Source: Brachybacterium sillae (GTDB taxonomy: Bacteria; Actinomycetota; Actinomycetes; Actinomycetales; Dermabacteraceae). From it: a DNA stretch of 64,000 nt. The stretch spans positions 1,364,001-1,428,000 of the forward strand of contig NZ_JAFEUW010000001.1 of NCBI RefSeq assembly GCF_025028335.1, given 5' to 3'. Below, one piece after another: positions 35,001-44,309 of the stretch. The translations under genes were made by a program, and so were the position numbers. The notes below the pieces were generated by a model. It had not been told where the DNA came from and did no database searches. It saw only the letters and a list, made by a program, of their open reading frames with translations. The number at the start of each line of letters is the position of its first letter. The stretch's first letter is position 1.

Positions 35001-36137
35001 TCAGGGCCGTGCGTCGAGGGTGACCGTGACCTCCTGGGCCTCACCGTCGCGGATGATGTCGAGGGTGACCTCGGTGCCCACCGGCCGTTCACGGATCTGC
35101 GCGATCAGCGAGAGGGCGGAGTCCACGGCCTCGTCGTCGATCGCGAGGATGCCATCGCCCTCCTGCAGGCCGGCCTGCGCTGCGGGGCCGTCGGGTGCCA
35201 CGTTCGCGACACCTGCGGCCCACCGCTGGGCCCCGTCGACCTCGACGATCACGTCGCCCACACCAACGCCCAGGTAGGCGTGCTGGACGGTGCCGGTCTC
35301 CAGGATCTGGTCAACCACGGACCGCATCTGCCGTGAGGTGATCGCGAAGCCGATGCCGATGTTGCCGGATTCGGGGCCAAGTGCGGCGATCGAGGAGTTG
35401 ATGCCCACCAGCTGGCCGTTCGCGTCGACCAGGGCGCCCCCGGAGTTGCCGGGGTTGATCGCGGCGCTGGTCTGGATGGCGTTGGTGACCACGGGCTCCT
35501 GCGCCCCCGACGCCGACGGTTCAGCGCTGCCAGCCGTCACGGGACGATCCAGCGCGCTGACGATGCCGGTGGTGACCGTGCCGGACAGTCCCAGCGGGTT
35601 GCCCACGGCCATCACGGGTTCGCCGACCACCAATTCGTCGGAATCGGCGACCTCGATCGGGGTCAGGTCTGCGGGAGCATCGGCGATCTCCAGGACCGCG
35701 AGGTCGCTGGCCTGATCGCTGCCCAGCACGGAGGCCTCGAAGACCCGCTCGTCAGCGAGCGTCACCAGGATCTGCCCGCCCTCGGTGGCCCCGGCGATGA
35801 CGTGGTGGTTGGTGACCACGTGGCCCTGCTCGTCGATGATCACGCCGGATCCGGCGCCACCGTCCTGCGAGGTGCGCACCGAGATCGAGACCACGCTCGG
35901 TGCGACCTGCGCTGCCGTGGCAGACCAGTCCCCGCCCGCCGATGCCGCGACGGCAGGCGGCTCAGAGGCCGGTTCCGAAGCGGAGGAGGCAGGCGATGCG
36001 TCCGGGGTAGCGGAACCGGTGTCCGCGCCTGTGCACCCCGCCAATGCCAGGGCCACACAGGATACCAGGACCACTGGTGCAGCGGTGCCTCTCACCCGTC
36101 GGATCGTCCTGACCGTGCTCGGCCACGTGATCCTCAT
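35001..36137 (-). CDS. HtrA/DegP-type trypsin-like lipoprotein protease with PDZ domain
   Basis: 378 residues from ATG 36135-36137. The signal peptide ends in a lipobox (VLVSCVALALAGC), so the protein is lipid-anchored outside. A low-complexity S/A/P linker leads to the protease domain: TNHHVIAG (His), SDLAVLEI (Asp), SAAINPGNSGGALVDANG (Ser). A PDZ domain follows (DVIVEVDGAQRWAAGVANVA, AAQAGLQEGDGILAIDDEAV). Such proteases degrade or refold damaged envelope proteins. The gene lies alone between two inverted IS5 elements, with an ISL3 remnant upstream. Confidence 0.92.
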   Translation of the reverse strand: MRITWPSTVRTIRRVRGTAAPVVLVSCVALALAGCTGADTGSATPDASPASSASEPASEPPAVAASAGGDWSATAAQVAPSVVSISVRTSQDGGAGSGVIIDEQGHVVTNHHVIAGATEGGQILVTLADERVFEASVLGSDQASDLAVLEIADAPADLTPIEVADSDELVVGEPVMAVGNPLGLSGTVTTGIVSALDRPVTAGSAEPSASGAQEPVVTNAIQTSAAINPGNSGGALVDANGQLVGINSSIAALGPESGNIGIGFAITSRQMRSVVDQILETGTVQHAYLGVGVGDVIVEVDGAQRWAAGVANVAPDGPAAQAGLQEGDGILAIDDEAVDSALSLIAQIRERPVGTEVTLDIIRDGEAQEVTVTLDARP

Positions 36138-36287
36138 CCCTGATCTACCCCTCTCATGGACAGCGCAGCGACGCACGATGCGCCGCGACGGCGAAAGAGG
36201 TGGATCGCCGGCGCCTCTTCGCAAGACACCGGCGATCTCCCCCTACGGGGAGCATCCCACACCGCATAGTCTCTGCCAACTGTAAGG

Positions 36288-36630
36288 GGCTCTTCGCAGT
36301 TGACGGTGTAGTCGGGGGTGGGCGGCTGGTTCGTGGATAGACGTCGAGGTCTTCCAAGATGAAAGTTCCTACACTGCCCATCCGCCGGAAGACCTCGACT
36401 TGCACCACGCTACCTTCGCCGCGCCCGACCTGACCACGTTCTGCCGTCTCGACGAGCTCGGCCTCGAGGCCGTTGGGCAGCGTCTCGAGCCAGATCGGGC
36501 GGTGATCGAGTGCCGCGTCGTCGAGGACGACCCGTGGTGTCGGAAGTGCGGCGCCGAGGGCGCGCCACGGGACACGGTGACGCGCCCGCTGGCGCATGAA
36601 CCGTTCGGGCACCGGCCGACGACGCTGCTA
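36288..36630 (+). mobile_element. ISL3-family remnant (left end and transposase N-terminus)
   Basis: The terminal repeat GGCTCTTCGCAG starts at 36288. From about 36400 the frame reads HHATFAAPDLTTFCRLDELG, LEAVGQRLEPDRAVIECRVV, then the finger WCRKCGAEGAPRDTV and LAHEPFGHRPTTLL before IS5 element B cuts in at 36631. The rest of the ISL3 element is not found after the IS5 copy, so a deletion followed. It shows what the N-terminus missing from the 8.4-9.6 kb ISL3 gene should look like. Confidence 0.8.
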
Positions 36631-37555
36631 GGCCGTGTTGCTAAATCCATTGCAAGGCGGCGGAGAGGCAGAGCCCTGCCGCGTATGACCGGGCGGTCTT
36701 GTCGTAGCGGGAAGCGAGTCCTCGCCACTGCTTCACGAAGTTGAAGCACCGCTCGACGACGTTGCGGCCCTTGTAACGCTCCCGCTGCTCATCGCCGAAG
36801 TCGATCGGACGGCCCGGACGCTTGCGGCGGTGAGCGATCTGGTCGCCCCGTTCGGGGATCGTGGCCTTGACGCCGCGCTCGCGCAGCCAGGCCCGGTTCT
36901 TCTTCGACGGGGTAGCCCTTGTCCGCGAGCACCCGATCCGGCCTCGTGCCCACAGGCCCTCGGCCGGGAACGTGGATCTCGTCGAGTACGCAGGTGAACA
37001 TGCTCGTGTCTGCGACCTGCCCGCCAGTGAGGACGAACGCCAGCGCCCGGGCCTTCCCGTCGCAGACGAGATGGATCTTCGTCGTCAAACCACCCCGTGA
37101 CCGGCCGATCGCGTGGTCAGGAGGCTCCGGCCCGGACTTCTTGTCGTTCGACGGATCCCCCTGTGACCCGGGGCAGGGTCGCGCCATGCTGATGGACACG
37201 CGCGATCGAGGAATCCACCGACACGACCCAGTCGATCTCACCCTGAAGCGACGCCCGCTTCTGCACATGGGTGAGCAAGTCCTCCCAGACGCCGTCACTC
37301 GCCCACCGGCGGAAGTTCTTGTAGATCGTGTTCCAGCTCCCGAACCGATCGGGCAGGTCTCGCCACGCCGATCCCGTGCGGAACCGCCACCCGGTCGCCT
37401 CGACCACCGTGCGCCGATCCACCGGAGGACGGCCCCGTGTCCTCACCGGCGGGAACACGTCCCAGATCAGCTCCCAGACCCCGTCCGTGATGACACCTCG
37501 CGACACGCCTCAAAGATCACCCGAAGGCCCCGAACCAGCATTTAGCAACACGGCC
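36631..37555 (-). mobile_element. IS5-family (IS427-like) element B
   Basis: 925 bp, same terminal repeats as element A but inverted, flanked by TA at 36629-36630 and 37556-37557. It is inserted in the ISL3 remnant. Confidence 0.92.
36641..37506 (-). pseudogene. IS5-family transposase B (one extra frameshift)
   Basis: OrfA starts at 37506 (VITDGVWELIWDVFPPVRTR) and ends as in element A. The second half (HAIGRSRGGLTTKIHLVCDG) is intact until DKGYP, where an extra C (CCCCG at about 36910, CCCG in element A) shifts the frame. Unlike A, it keeps TGG in the FVKQWRGLA segment and the correct GGG run, so its last part is sound. A and B are thus broken at different places. Confidence 0.85.
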
Positions 37556-37680
37556 TAACACGCTCCCCTTACCCGCGGCCCACCCTCACCCCACCCTGAG
37601 ACCTGGATCACGTAGGGTCGAACGCCGACGCTGCGCGCAGCCGACCTGTGCGCCGACATCGACGTCTGCGAAGGGACCCC

Positions 37681-39252
37681 ATGGAAGCGTTCATCACCTC
37701 CGCCAACGAGATCATGTGGAGCCTCCCCATGGTCATCCTGATCCTCCTGCTGGGCGCCTACTTCACGGTGCGGATGGGCGTACCGCAGGTGCGTCTGGTC
37801 GGGGACATGGTGGGGCAGCTCCTCCACGGGGGCCGCACCAGCGCCGGGATCAGTTCGTTCGAGGCATTCGCCATGGCCCTCGGCGGACGCATCGGCGTCG
37901 CGAACATCGCAGGGGTGGCGGTGGCGATGCACTCCGGTGGTCCCGGGGCCCTGTTCTGGATGTGGGTGACCGCGCTGCTGGGCGCGCCGGTGGCCGTCGC
38001 CGAAAGCTCCCTGGCGCAGCTGTACAAGCACAAGGTGCAGGGTGAGTTCCGCGGCGGTCCGGCGTTCTACATCCTCGAGGGCCTGGGCCGGAACTGGCGC
38101 TGGCTGGCCGCCGCGTACGCCGCCGCGACCGTCGTCGCCACCACCCTGACCGGTCCGCAGATCCAGTCCAACGCCGTCTCCGCCGCCACCGCGCAGGCCT
38201 GGGGCTGGGACCCGCTGTGGACCGGCGTGGGGATGGCCGTGCTGTTCCTGGTGATCGTGCTGGGGGGCATGCACCGGCTGGGTCGCACCGTCGGCCTGGT
38301 GGTGCCGTTCATGGCCGCCGCCTACATCCTGGTGGGCCTGGTCGTCGTGGTCCTCAACGCGTCCGCGGTGCCGGAGATGCTGCGTCTGATCGTCGGCAGC
38401 GCCTTCGCCACCGACTCGGTGTATGCGGGCATGCTCGGCGCGGCGATCGCCTGGGGCGTGCGCCGTGCCGTGTACTCCACGGAGATCGGCACCGGCTCCG
38501 GGGCGCAGGCCTCCGCCGCGGCGAACGTCTCCCATCCCGTGAAGCAGGGCCTCGCCCAGGGGTTCTCCGCGTACGTCGACACCCTGTTCGTCTGCACCGT
38601 CACCGGCCTGATGATCCTGTCCACCAACAGCTTCAACGTGCTGGGGCCCGACGGGACGACCACCATCGTGGAGAACCTCCCCGGGGTGGAGGCGGGCCCG
38701 GCGTGGACGCAGATCGCCATCGACTCCGTGCTCCCGGCGTTCGGGCCGACGCTCGTGGCACTCGCGGTGTTCCTCTTCGCGTTCACCACGCTGCTGTCCT
38801 TCGACTTCTACGCGGTGACGAACCTGGCCTACCTGGTGAAGAACCACACCGCGCAGCGGGTGGCCGGCATGATCGCCCACCTGCTGCTGGCGGCGTCGAT
38901 GGTGTACGGCGCCCTGCAGAAATCCGATATGGCCTGGGCGTTCGCCGACTTCGGGGTCGGCCTGTACACCTGGGTGAACATCCTGGCGCTGGTGCTTTTG
39001 AGCGGGCAGGCGATCACGCTGATGAAGGACTACGACCGGCAGAAGCGGCAGGGCCTGGACCCGGTGTTCGACCCGCGCCGGGTGGGCATCACCAACGCAC
39101 CGCTGTGGGAGCAGATGGCCGACGAGCACGCCCGCACCGGTGATGTCGACGCCGCCATCGAGACCGTCGCCGAGACCGCGCCCGACACCCGTGACCTGGA
39201 ACTGGAGCAGGCGCCGGAGACCGAGAACTCGACGGCCTCCGACGATCGCTGA
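37681..39252 (+). CDS. AGCS-family sodium:alanine/glycine symporter
   Basis: 523 residues from ATG 37681 with AAGGGA upstream. About eleven membrane segments follow; family landmarks are SSFEAFAMALGGRIGVANIA near residue 65, GGPGALFWMWVTALLGAPVA, FRGGPAFYILEGLG near 125, and GVRRAVYSTEIGTGSGAQAS near 270. The AGCS family imports alanine or glycine with sodium. The last 50 residues are acidic and soluble (DLELEQAPETENSTASDD). It follows IS5 element B by about 120 bp, so its natural upstream region may have been altered. Confidence 0.93.
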   Translation: MEAFITSANEIMWSLPMVILILLLGAYFTVRMGVPQVRLVGDMVGQLLHGGRTSAGISSFEAFAMALGGRIGVANIAGVAVAMHSGGPGALFWMWVTALLGAPVAVAESSLAQLYKHKVQGEFRGGPAFYILEGLGRNWRWLAAAYAAATVVATTLTGPQIQSNAVSAATAQAWGWDPLWTGVGMAVLFLVIVLGGMHRLGRTVGLVVPFMAAAYILVGLVVVVLNASAVPEMLRLIVGSAFATDSVYAGMLGAAIAWGVRRAVYSTEIGTGSGAQASAAANVSHPVKQGLAQGFSAYVDTLFVCTVTGLMILSTNSFNVLGPDGTTTIVENLPGVEAGPAWTQIAIDSVLPAFGPTLVALAVFLFAFTTLLSFDFYAVTNLAYLVKNHTAQRVAGMIAHLLLAASMVYGALQKSDMAWAFADFGVGLYTWVNILALVLLSGQAITLMKDYDRQKRQGLDPVFDPRRVGITNAPLWEQMADEHARTGDVDAAIETVAETAPDTRDLELEQAPETENSTASDDR

Positions 39253-39280
39253 CGAGCCTGGGTGGACGGCCCGCGCCCCG

Positions 39281-39781
39281 TCACTCCCAGCCCCGGACCC
39301 GGCGCCACCGCGCGACGGTCATCTCGGGGTCCAGTGGCACGGCCCCGCCGAACGGGCCGGGAGCGGCGAGTGCGTCGTCACGCACACGGCGGTTGTAGTC
39401 GGCGACGTACTCACGCACCTGCTCCTCGCGGGTGAAGGCGGCGAGGGTGTCGTCGAGCCGGGCGGCTTCACGGCGCAACAACACCGGCAGCGGCAGAAGC
39501 GCCTCCCGCTCGATGTCCCCGGCGGCGAGGCGGCGCTTCACCCACCAGTCGGGGTCGTGGGCATCACGCAGATCCAGCGGCTGACCGGCAAGGGGCAGGT
39601 CGTCGAAGGCCCCCTCCGCGGCGGCGCGGTCCATGGCGTCGGCCCCGCGGTCCCACACCGCGGGGCGGTGCGGGTGGGGGCGCACCGGATCCTCCGGCGT
39701 GTCAGCGTGGTCGGCCCTGCGCGGATCCCCGGGCCGCCCCGCTCCCTGGGACCGGCCGACGTTCCCGCGGGAACGTCTCAC
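39281..39781 (-). CDS. DUF1992 (DnaJ-homologue subfamily) protein
   Basis: 166 residues if the GTG at 39781 is used; that start overlaps the SRPBCC stop codon as GTGA. The recognisable part is AAAEGAFDDLPLAGQPLDLR, DWWVKRRLAAGDIEREALLP and ARLDDTLAAFTREEQVREYV, the conserved DUF1992 domain. The function of the domain is not established. The basic, glycine-rich first 35 residues are not conserved-looking and the true start could be further in. Confidence 0.75.
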   Translation of the reverse strand: MRRSRGNVGRSQGAGRPGDPRRADHADTPEDPVRPHPHRPAVWDRGADAMDRAAAEGAFDDLPLAGQPLDLRDAHDPDWWVKRRLAAGDIEREALLPLPVLLRREAARLDDTLAAFTREEQVREYVADYNRRVRDDALAAPGPFGGAVPLDPEMTVARWRRVRGWE

Positions 39782-40221
39782 GACTGGACGTGCTGCGCCA
39801 GACGGTCGAGCGACGCCCGCAGGTTCTCCGCCGTGGTGGCGCGGGCCTTGGCCATGCGCTTCTCGTCGGTCAGGGCGGTCCAGTCGTAGGTGTGAGTGAC
39901 GCGGGTGAGGCCCTCCCCCAGCGGCTCCACCTCCCACCGCCACAGATGCCCGGGCGGCTGCTCACCCTCCGGGGCGGGTTTCCAGGCGATGCGGCGGCCC
40001 TCCTCGAACTCCACCACGTGGTTCTCTCGCACGGACCCCTTGGTGAGGACCATGCGGAAGACGTCGCCGACGGCGCTGACGCGCTGTCCGGTGGGGGCCT
40101 CTCCCAGGTTGTCGTTGCCGTCCCACTCGGGCTGCCGGGCGGGATCGGCGATCAGCTCGAAGATCGCCTCGGGTGCGGCGGAGATCTCGCGGGACGCGGT
40201 GACGATGCGCTGTTCGCTCAT
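39778..40221 (-). CDS. SRPBCC-family (polyketide cyclase/START-like) protein
   Basis: 147 residues from ATG 40219-40221. The helix-grip fold is suggested by TASREISAAPEAIFELIADP at the start, PEWDGNDNLGEAPTG, VVEFEEGRRIAWKPAPEGEQ, LWRWEVEPLGEGLTRVTHTY and a long C-terminal helix. Such proteins bind hydrophobic ligands, but no ligand can be named. It is coupled to the downstream DUF1992 gene and divergent from the MFS transporter. Confidence 0.85.
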   Translation of the reverse strand: MSEQRIVTASREISAAPEAIFELIADPARQPEWDGNDNLGEAPTGQRVSAVGDVFRMVLTKGSVRENHVVEFEEGRRIAWKPAPEGEQPPGHLWRWEVEPLGEGLTRVTHTYDWTALTDEKRMAKARATTAENLRASLDRLAQHVQS

Positions 40222-40292
40222 GCGCCCATGAAAGCACGCGACAGCGTGCGACGACACCTCTGGACGGCGAGGCGGGGATACCGCCGTAGGGT

Positions 40293-41609
40293 ATGCACGT
40301 GCTGACCGCTCTCCGCCACCCGACCTACCGCCGCCTGTTCGCCGCCCAGGTCGTAGCGCTGGCCGGCACCGGGTTGTTGACGGTGGCCCTCGGTCTGCTG
40401 GCCCATGACATCGCCGGGGTGGGCGCCGGGCGCGTGCTGGGCACCATCCTGGCGGTGAAGATGATCGCGTACGTGCTGGTCGCCCCGGTGACGACGGCGC
40501 TGGTCCATCGGGCGCCGCGCCGACTGGTGCTGATCTCCTCGGACATGGTCCGGCTGGCCATCGCCCTGCTGTTGCCATTCCTCTCCGAGACCTGGCAGGT
40601 GCTGATCGCGGTGTTCGTGCTGCAGGCGGCGTCGGCCACGTTCACGCCGACGTTCCAGTCGGTGATCCCAGACGTTCTGCCCGATGAGGAGGACTACACC
40701 GCGGCGCTGTCCCTGTCCCGCCTGGCCTACGACCTGGAGGCGGTGCTCTCACCGCTGCTGGCGGCCGCGCTGCTGCTGGTGGTGCCGTTCACGGGCCTGT
40801 TCGTGGGGACCGGTCTCGGCTTCGCCGTCTCCGCCCTGCTGGTGCTCGGTGCCGCGATCCCCGCGACAGCCGCGGGCCGGGACGCGGCCGACGACGTCCG
40901 GGACGCGAACGATGACGCCCGGGATATGACCGAGGGGACGGGTGGTGAGCTGCCGTTCCTGCGGCGGGTGAGCCGAGGAACGACGCTGTTCCTGTCGATC
41001 CCGGCGCTGCGGGCCGTCCTCGCACTGCACCTGACCGTGGCGGCCGTGGGGGCATTCGTGCTGGTGCAGACGGTGGTGATCGTCCGCGACGTGCTGGAGC
41101 TGGGAGAACCGGACGTGGCGGTGATGCTGGGGGTGCACGGGGCCGGGTCGATGCTCGCCGCGCTCGCGCTCCCCCGGCTTCTACGGGGGCGCGGCCCCGT
41201 CGGGGAACGGCGCGTCATGCTCGGGGGTGCAGTGCTCCTGGTGGTGGCGGGTGCGCTCATCGCCCTGGGTCTGCCTCGCGGATCCGTGGTCCTCGTGGGC
41301 GTGCTGTGGGCGGCGGTGGGCGTCGGCTGGTCGATGGCGGAGACCCCGGTCGGCCGGGTGCTGCGGCGCAGCGTCGATCCGCGTGACCTTCCGGCAGTGT
41401 TCGCGGCACAGTTCTCGCTGTCCCACGCCTGCTGGCTGCTCACCTACCCCCTGGCGGGGTGGCTCGGAGCATGGAGCCTCACCGGCGCGGCCTGGGGTCT
41501 CACAGCGCTCGCCGCCGCCGCGGCGGTCACCGCCGTGGTGCTGTGGCCGCGGGCCGTCCCTGGTAGGCGATCTCCCGGAACCTCACCTGGTATCCGAGCT
41601 TCTCGTTGA
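40293..41609 (+). CDS. MFS transporter
   Basis: 438 residues with about twelve hydrophobic segments. It starts HPTYRRLFAAQVVALAGTGL as many MFS drug/enterobactin-exporter-like proteins do, with FQSVIPDVLPDEEDYTAALS in the loop after helix 4 and an acidic central loop (DAADDVRDANDDARDMTEG). No substrate motif is visible. The last 83 bp overlap the convergent GNAT gene. Confidence 0.9.
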   Translation: MHVLTALRHPTYRRLFAAQVVALAGTGLLTVALGLLAHDIAGVGAGRVLGTILAVKMIAYVLVAPVTTALVHRAPRRLVLISSDMVRLAIALLLPFLSETWQVLIAVFVLQAASATFTPTFQSVIPDVLPDEEDYTAALSLSRLAYDLEAVLSPLLAAALLLVVPFTGLFVGTGLGFAVSALLVLGAAIPATAAGRDAADDVRDANDDARDMTEGTGGELPFLRRVSRGTTLFLSIPALRAVLALHLTVAAVGAFVLVQTVVIVRDVLELGEPDVAVMLGVHGAGSMLAALALPRLLRGRGPVGERRVMLGGAVLLVVAGALIALGLPRGSVVLVGVLWAAVGVGWSMAETPVGRVLRRSVDPRDLPAVFAAQFSLSHACWLLTYPLAGWLGAWSLTGAAWGLTALAAAAAVTAVVLWPRAVPGRRSPGTSPGIRASR

Positions 41610-42579
41610 TCGCGATCATCCACGGGTTGACGTGAGAGTTCCACGTGACGATCTGCTCCACCCCGGGAGCCAGTTCCCCGATGCGGGCATGCGTGGCGAC
41701 CTTCAGGGCAAGTCCCAGCCGGTGCCCGCGGTGCTGTGGCATGACCAGCGTGTTCTCCTGCCAGCACAGAGTGGTTCCCTCGGTGCGACGCCAGTGCAAT
41801 TCTGAGTTCCCCGCGAAACTGCCGTCAGGAGCGATGGCCACCGCCGTCAGGACCCGGATTCCACGCTCCCGCCGCCGCTGCTGCATGGTGCGCAGACGGT
41901 CGGGAGTGTAGGTCGCGGCCTCGTACTCGAACTCCTCGTCGGGATCGTCGACCTCGAGCTGGGTGAGCAACGTGCCGTAGGTCTCGAGGTGCTCCTCGGG
42001 GATCTCGTCATCCCACACCTCCACGCGGTAGTCGCCGATCTTCTCGGCGGCCTCGGCCCCCAGCCGACGCAACAGCTCCGGGTCGATCGGCAGGGAGAGG
42101 GCGCGGCACACGGCCACGTTGCGTCGTTCCAGGCCGAGCCGGTGGGCGAGCTTCACCTGCGGCAGGGCCGGGTCCTCGACCTCACCCTCGGACGGTCCGG
42201 CGGCCCAGGCCGACACGAGGGTGCGGCCGGTCTCGCGGATCATCGGGATCACGGCCTGCTCCAGAAGTGCGGTGCCGACGCCGTGACCGCGCAGCGCCGG
42301 GTGGACCGTGATGTCGACGTAGACGGTGTCAAGGTTCTCCTGGAGCGACTGGGAGACGGAGGCGTACCCGGCGATCACCTGACCCTCCATCTGCTCGACC
42401 TCCGCCACCGCCACGCGCACCGAGGAGTAGGGACTGTCGGAGAAAAGGCTGCGCTGCTGGGCGACGGTCGCCGGTTCGACTCCGCCGAACAGCAGCTGAT
42501 CGTGGGCATCGTCGATGCGCGCGACGGCGTCGAGATCGGCGTCCGAGCCGAGGTCCAAGGGGCGCACAGTGATCTGCAT
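41527..42579 (-). CDS. GNAT-family N-acetyltransferase (tandem GNAT, MshD-like layout)
   Basis: 350 residues from ATG 42577-42579. Two GNAT modules are visible: the first with VIAGYASVSQSLQENLDTVY, and VHPALRGHGVGTALLEQAVI (acetyl-CoA loop R-G-x-G-x-G), the second with ELHWRRTEGTTLCWQENTLV and MPQHRGHRLGLALKVATHAR and NEKLGYQ at the end. The double arrangement resembles mycothiol synthase, but nothing in the surroundings supports that specific role. It converges with, and overlaps, the MFS gene. Confidence 0.85.
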   Translation of the reverse strand: MQITVRPLDLGSDADLDAVARIDDAHDQLLFGGVEPATVAQQRSLFSDSPYSSVRVAVAEVEQMEGQVIAGYASVSQSLQENLDTVYVDITVHPALRGHGVGTALLEQAVIPMIRETGRTLVSAWAAGPSEGEVEDPALPQVKLAHRLGLERRNVAVCRALSLPIDPELLRRLGAEAAEKIGDYRVEVWDDEIPEEHLETYGTLLTQLEVDDPDEEFEYEAATYTPDRLRTMQQRRRERGIRVLTAVAIAPDGSFAGNSELHWRRTEGTTLCWQENTLVMPQHRGHRLGLALKVATHARIGELAPGVEQIVTWNSHVNPWMIAINEKLGYQVRFREIAYQGRPAATAPRR

Positions 42580-42928
42580 GCGGTCGATCAGATCACGCGG
42601 CACCGGAGGGGCGCGACGTAATTTCGCGAGGCAACGTACTGAGGCGCCACACACGAGCCGATCCGAGGTGTGCCGCATGTCCCCCAACGGGGCGCCCCGC
42701 ATGTCCCCGCCCCAGGTGCGCCACCACGGCCCGGCCGCGCAGGAGAGTCCGCTCCCACATGCTCACGGATGGCGGACAGTCCATGTCCGCATTTGCGGTC
42801 TCATCTGGAGTTCCCGTGCGCCATTGCGGACACCGCGTGTCCTCCACTCGGGAGTCTCCGCGCCCTGGCCCCGGGACCCGCGTGGTCGGGTCGCCCGTCG
42901 GACGACCAGACGCGACGCCTCTGGGCCC
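42580..42928. other. Intergenic region with inverted-repeat motifs, no gene
   Basis: About 350 bp between the GNAT and nrtR genes holds no supported reading frame. It contains CTCACGGATGGCGGACA (42762-42778) followed by TGTCCGC (42784-42790), and a further ATTGCGGACACCGCGTGTCC at 42821-42840. The first of these closely matches the arm of the perfect hairpin at 61333-61371. Confidence 0.55.
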
Positions 42929-43686
42929 TCAGCGGCCGCGGGTGGGGCGGGTGCCGGGACGCAGCAGTGCGGGCTGCATCACCGTGGCGGGGCCGCGGCG
43001 GTAGAGCGTCGGACGGGGTGCCCCGGTGGCGCTGCCCGGTTCCGGTTCGACGAAGTCCTCGGTCGACAGCACGGCGCGGGTGAATTCGGCGCGGTCGGGC
43101 AGATCCCCCACACCGCCCCGTAGACCGCACGCAGCTCCGCGATGGTGAACGGCTCGTCGACGAACTGCGCCGCCAGGGTTGTGTACTCGATCTTGGCGCG
43201 CACCCGCTCGCGGGCGTCGGTCACGATCTCGCGGTGATCGAAGGCGAGCTGCGGCGCCTCGGGGTCTTCGAGAAGTTCGTCCACCGACCACCAGCGGGCA
43301 TCACCCATACCGTCGTCCACGTTCGGCACGAAGGCCAGGTGCGCGATCGACACCACCCGAGCGCGGGGATCACGGCCTGGTGTCGCATATGTGGCGAGCT
43401 GCTCCAGGTGGAATCGCTGCTCGCTCGCGTCGAGGCCCGTCTTGGCGGTGAGTTGGCGGCGGGCGGCGTCCTCCGGGGTCTCCTCGACCTCCATCAGGCC
43501 GCCGGGCAGGGCCCAGTGGCCGGCGTACGGCTCCTGGGTCCGCTGCACCAGCAGGACCCGCAGGGCACCGTCGCGGATCGACAGGATCGCCACGTCCACC
43601 GACACCTGGATCTCGCACCGCGCGGGCGCGCCCGGCCCGGACACGGTGGGGGTGGTGGAGGGGTTCGCGTCGGGCATCCTGCTCAC
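42929..43686 (-). pseudogene. nrtR: NrtR-type NUDIX/winged-helix regulator, frameshift near the C-terminus
   Basis: Starts at GTG 43686 (GTGA overlap with pncA) or ATG 43677. The NUDIX-like domain includes VLLVQRTQEPYAGHWALPGG and METLMEV-type helix LMEVEETPEDAARRQLTAKT. This departs from the strict NUDIX box, as in NrtR sensors of ADP-ribose. The winged helix begins FTIAELRAVYGAVWG. There one G is missing from the run near 43115, and the frame change gives DLPDRAEFTRAVLSTEDFVE and LYRRGPATVMQPALLRPGT to TGA. Length is two above a multiple of three, fitting one lost base. Its place after pncB-pncA supports an NAD-salvage repressor role. Confidence 0.8.
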
Positions 43687-44309
43687 CTCCGGATCTCGAT
43701 GCCGTGGCCCCGCAGTTCGGTCTCGAGGGCCGACACGTCGCTGTGCACAGGGGCGGTGAGGTCCCGCGGGATCTGCACGGTCGGAGCGGCAGCGACCGGG
43801 GTCTCCTCCGACTCGCCGCGCACACCGAGCGCCGTGGCGCGCACGCAGTAGTCGTACGCCAGACCCACCACGACCGCCTCATCGACATCCGCCAGCAGCT
43901 CCCCGAACGGCGCCCCATCGGACGGCCCACCCGTCACGGTGCCCTCCAGCACCGAATAGGCGGGCTCCCCGAAGCCCTTGCGCACCCGCACCAGGCGATC
44001 CCCCAGCCGCGTGCCCACCTCCTCCAGGGCCGCGGCGAGCGCCGGATGCAGCTCGGCCCCCTCGCTCCCGGCGCAGCAGTGCACCGGCCAGGAGTCCACG
44101 AAATCGGGGGCGTCACTGAAGTGCCCGCCGTTGTCGCTGTCGGGGTCGTGCCAGTCCTGGGAGACCACCACCATGTCGTAATCCTCGGCGTGGTCGCGCA
44201 GGTGAGCGGCGATACGCTGCGCCACCGCGGCGCCACCGTCGACACCCAGCGCACCGCCCTCACAGAAGTCGTTCTGCACGTCCACCACGATCAGCATGGT
44301 CCTCGTCAT
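43683..44309 (-). CDS. pncA: Nicotinamidase
   Basis: 208 residues from ATG 44307-44309. The catalytic triad is visible: D in MLIVVDVQNDFCEGGAL near residue 9, K in VRVRKGFGEPAYS near 110, and C in VVGLAYDYCVRATALG near 155. The metal site is the SQDWHDPDSDNGGHF segment. The enzyme hydrolyses nicotinamide to nicotinate for the Preiss-Handler route. The start codon overlaps the pncB stop by one base (TGATG), and the stop overlaps the nrtR start, so the three genes form one operon. Confidence 0.93.
   Translation of the reverse strand: MTRTMLIVVDVQNDFCEGGALGVDGGAAVAQRIAAHLRDHAEDYDMVVVSQDWHDPDSDNGGHFSDAPDFVDSWPVHCCAGSEGAELHPALAAALEEVGTRLGDRLVRVRKGFGEPAYSVLEGTVTGGPSDGAPFGELLADVDEAVVVGLAYDYCVRATALGVRGESEETPVAAAPTVQIPRDLTAPVHSDVSALETELRGHGIEIRR

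Noticed and set aside
33994-37555. IS5 pair as a true composite transposon
   Set aside because: Each copy has its own TA flanks and one lies inside an ISL3 remnant, so two separate insertions are the simpler account.
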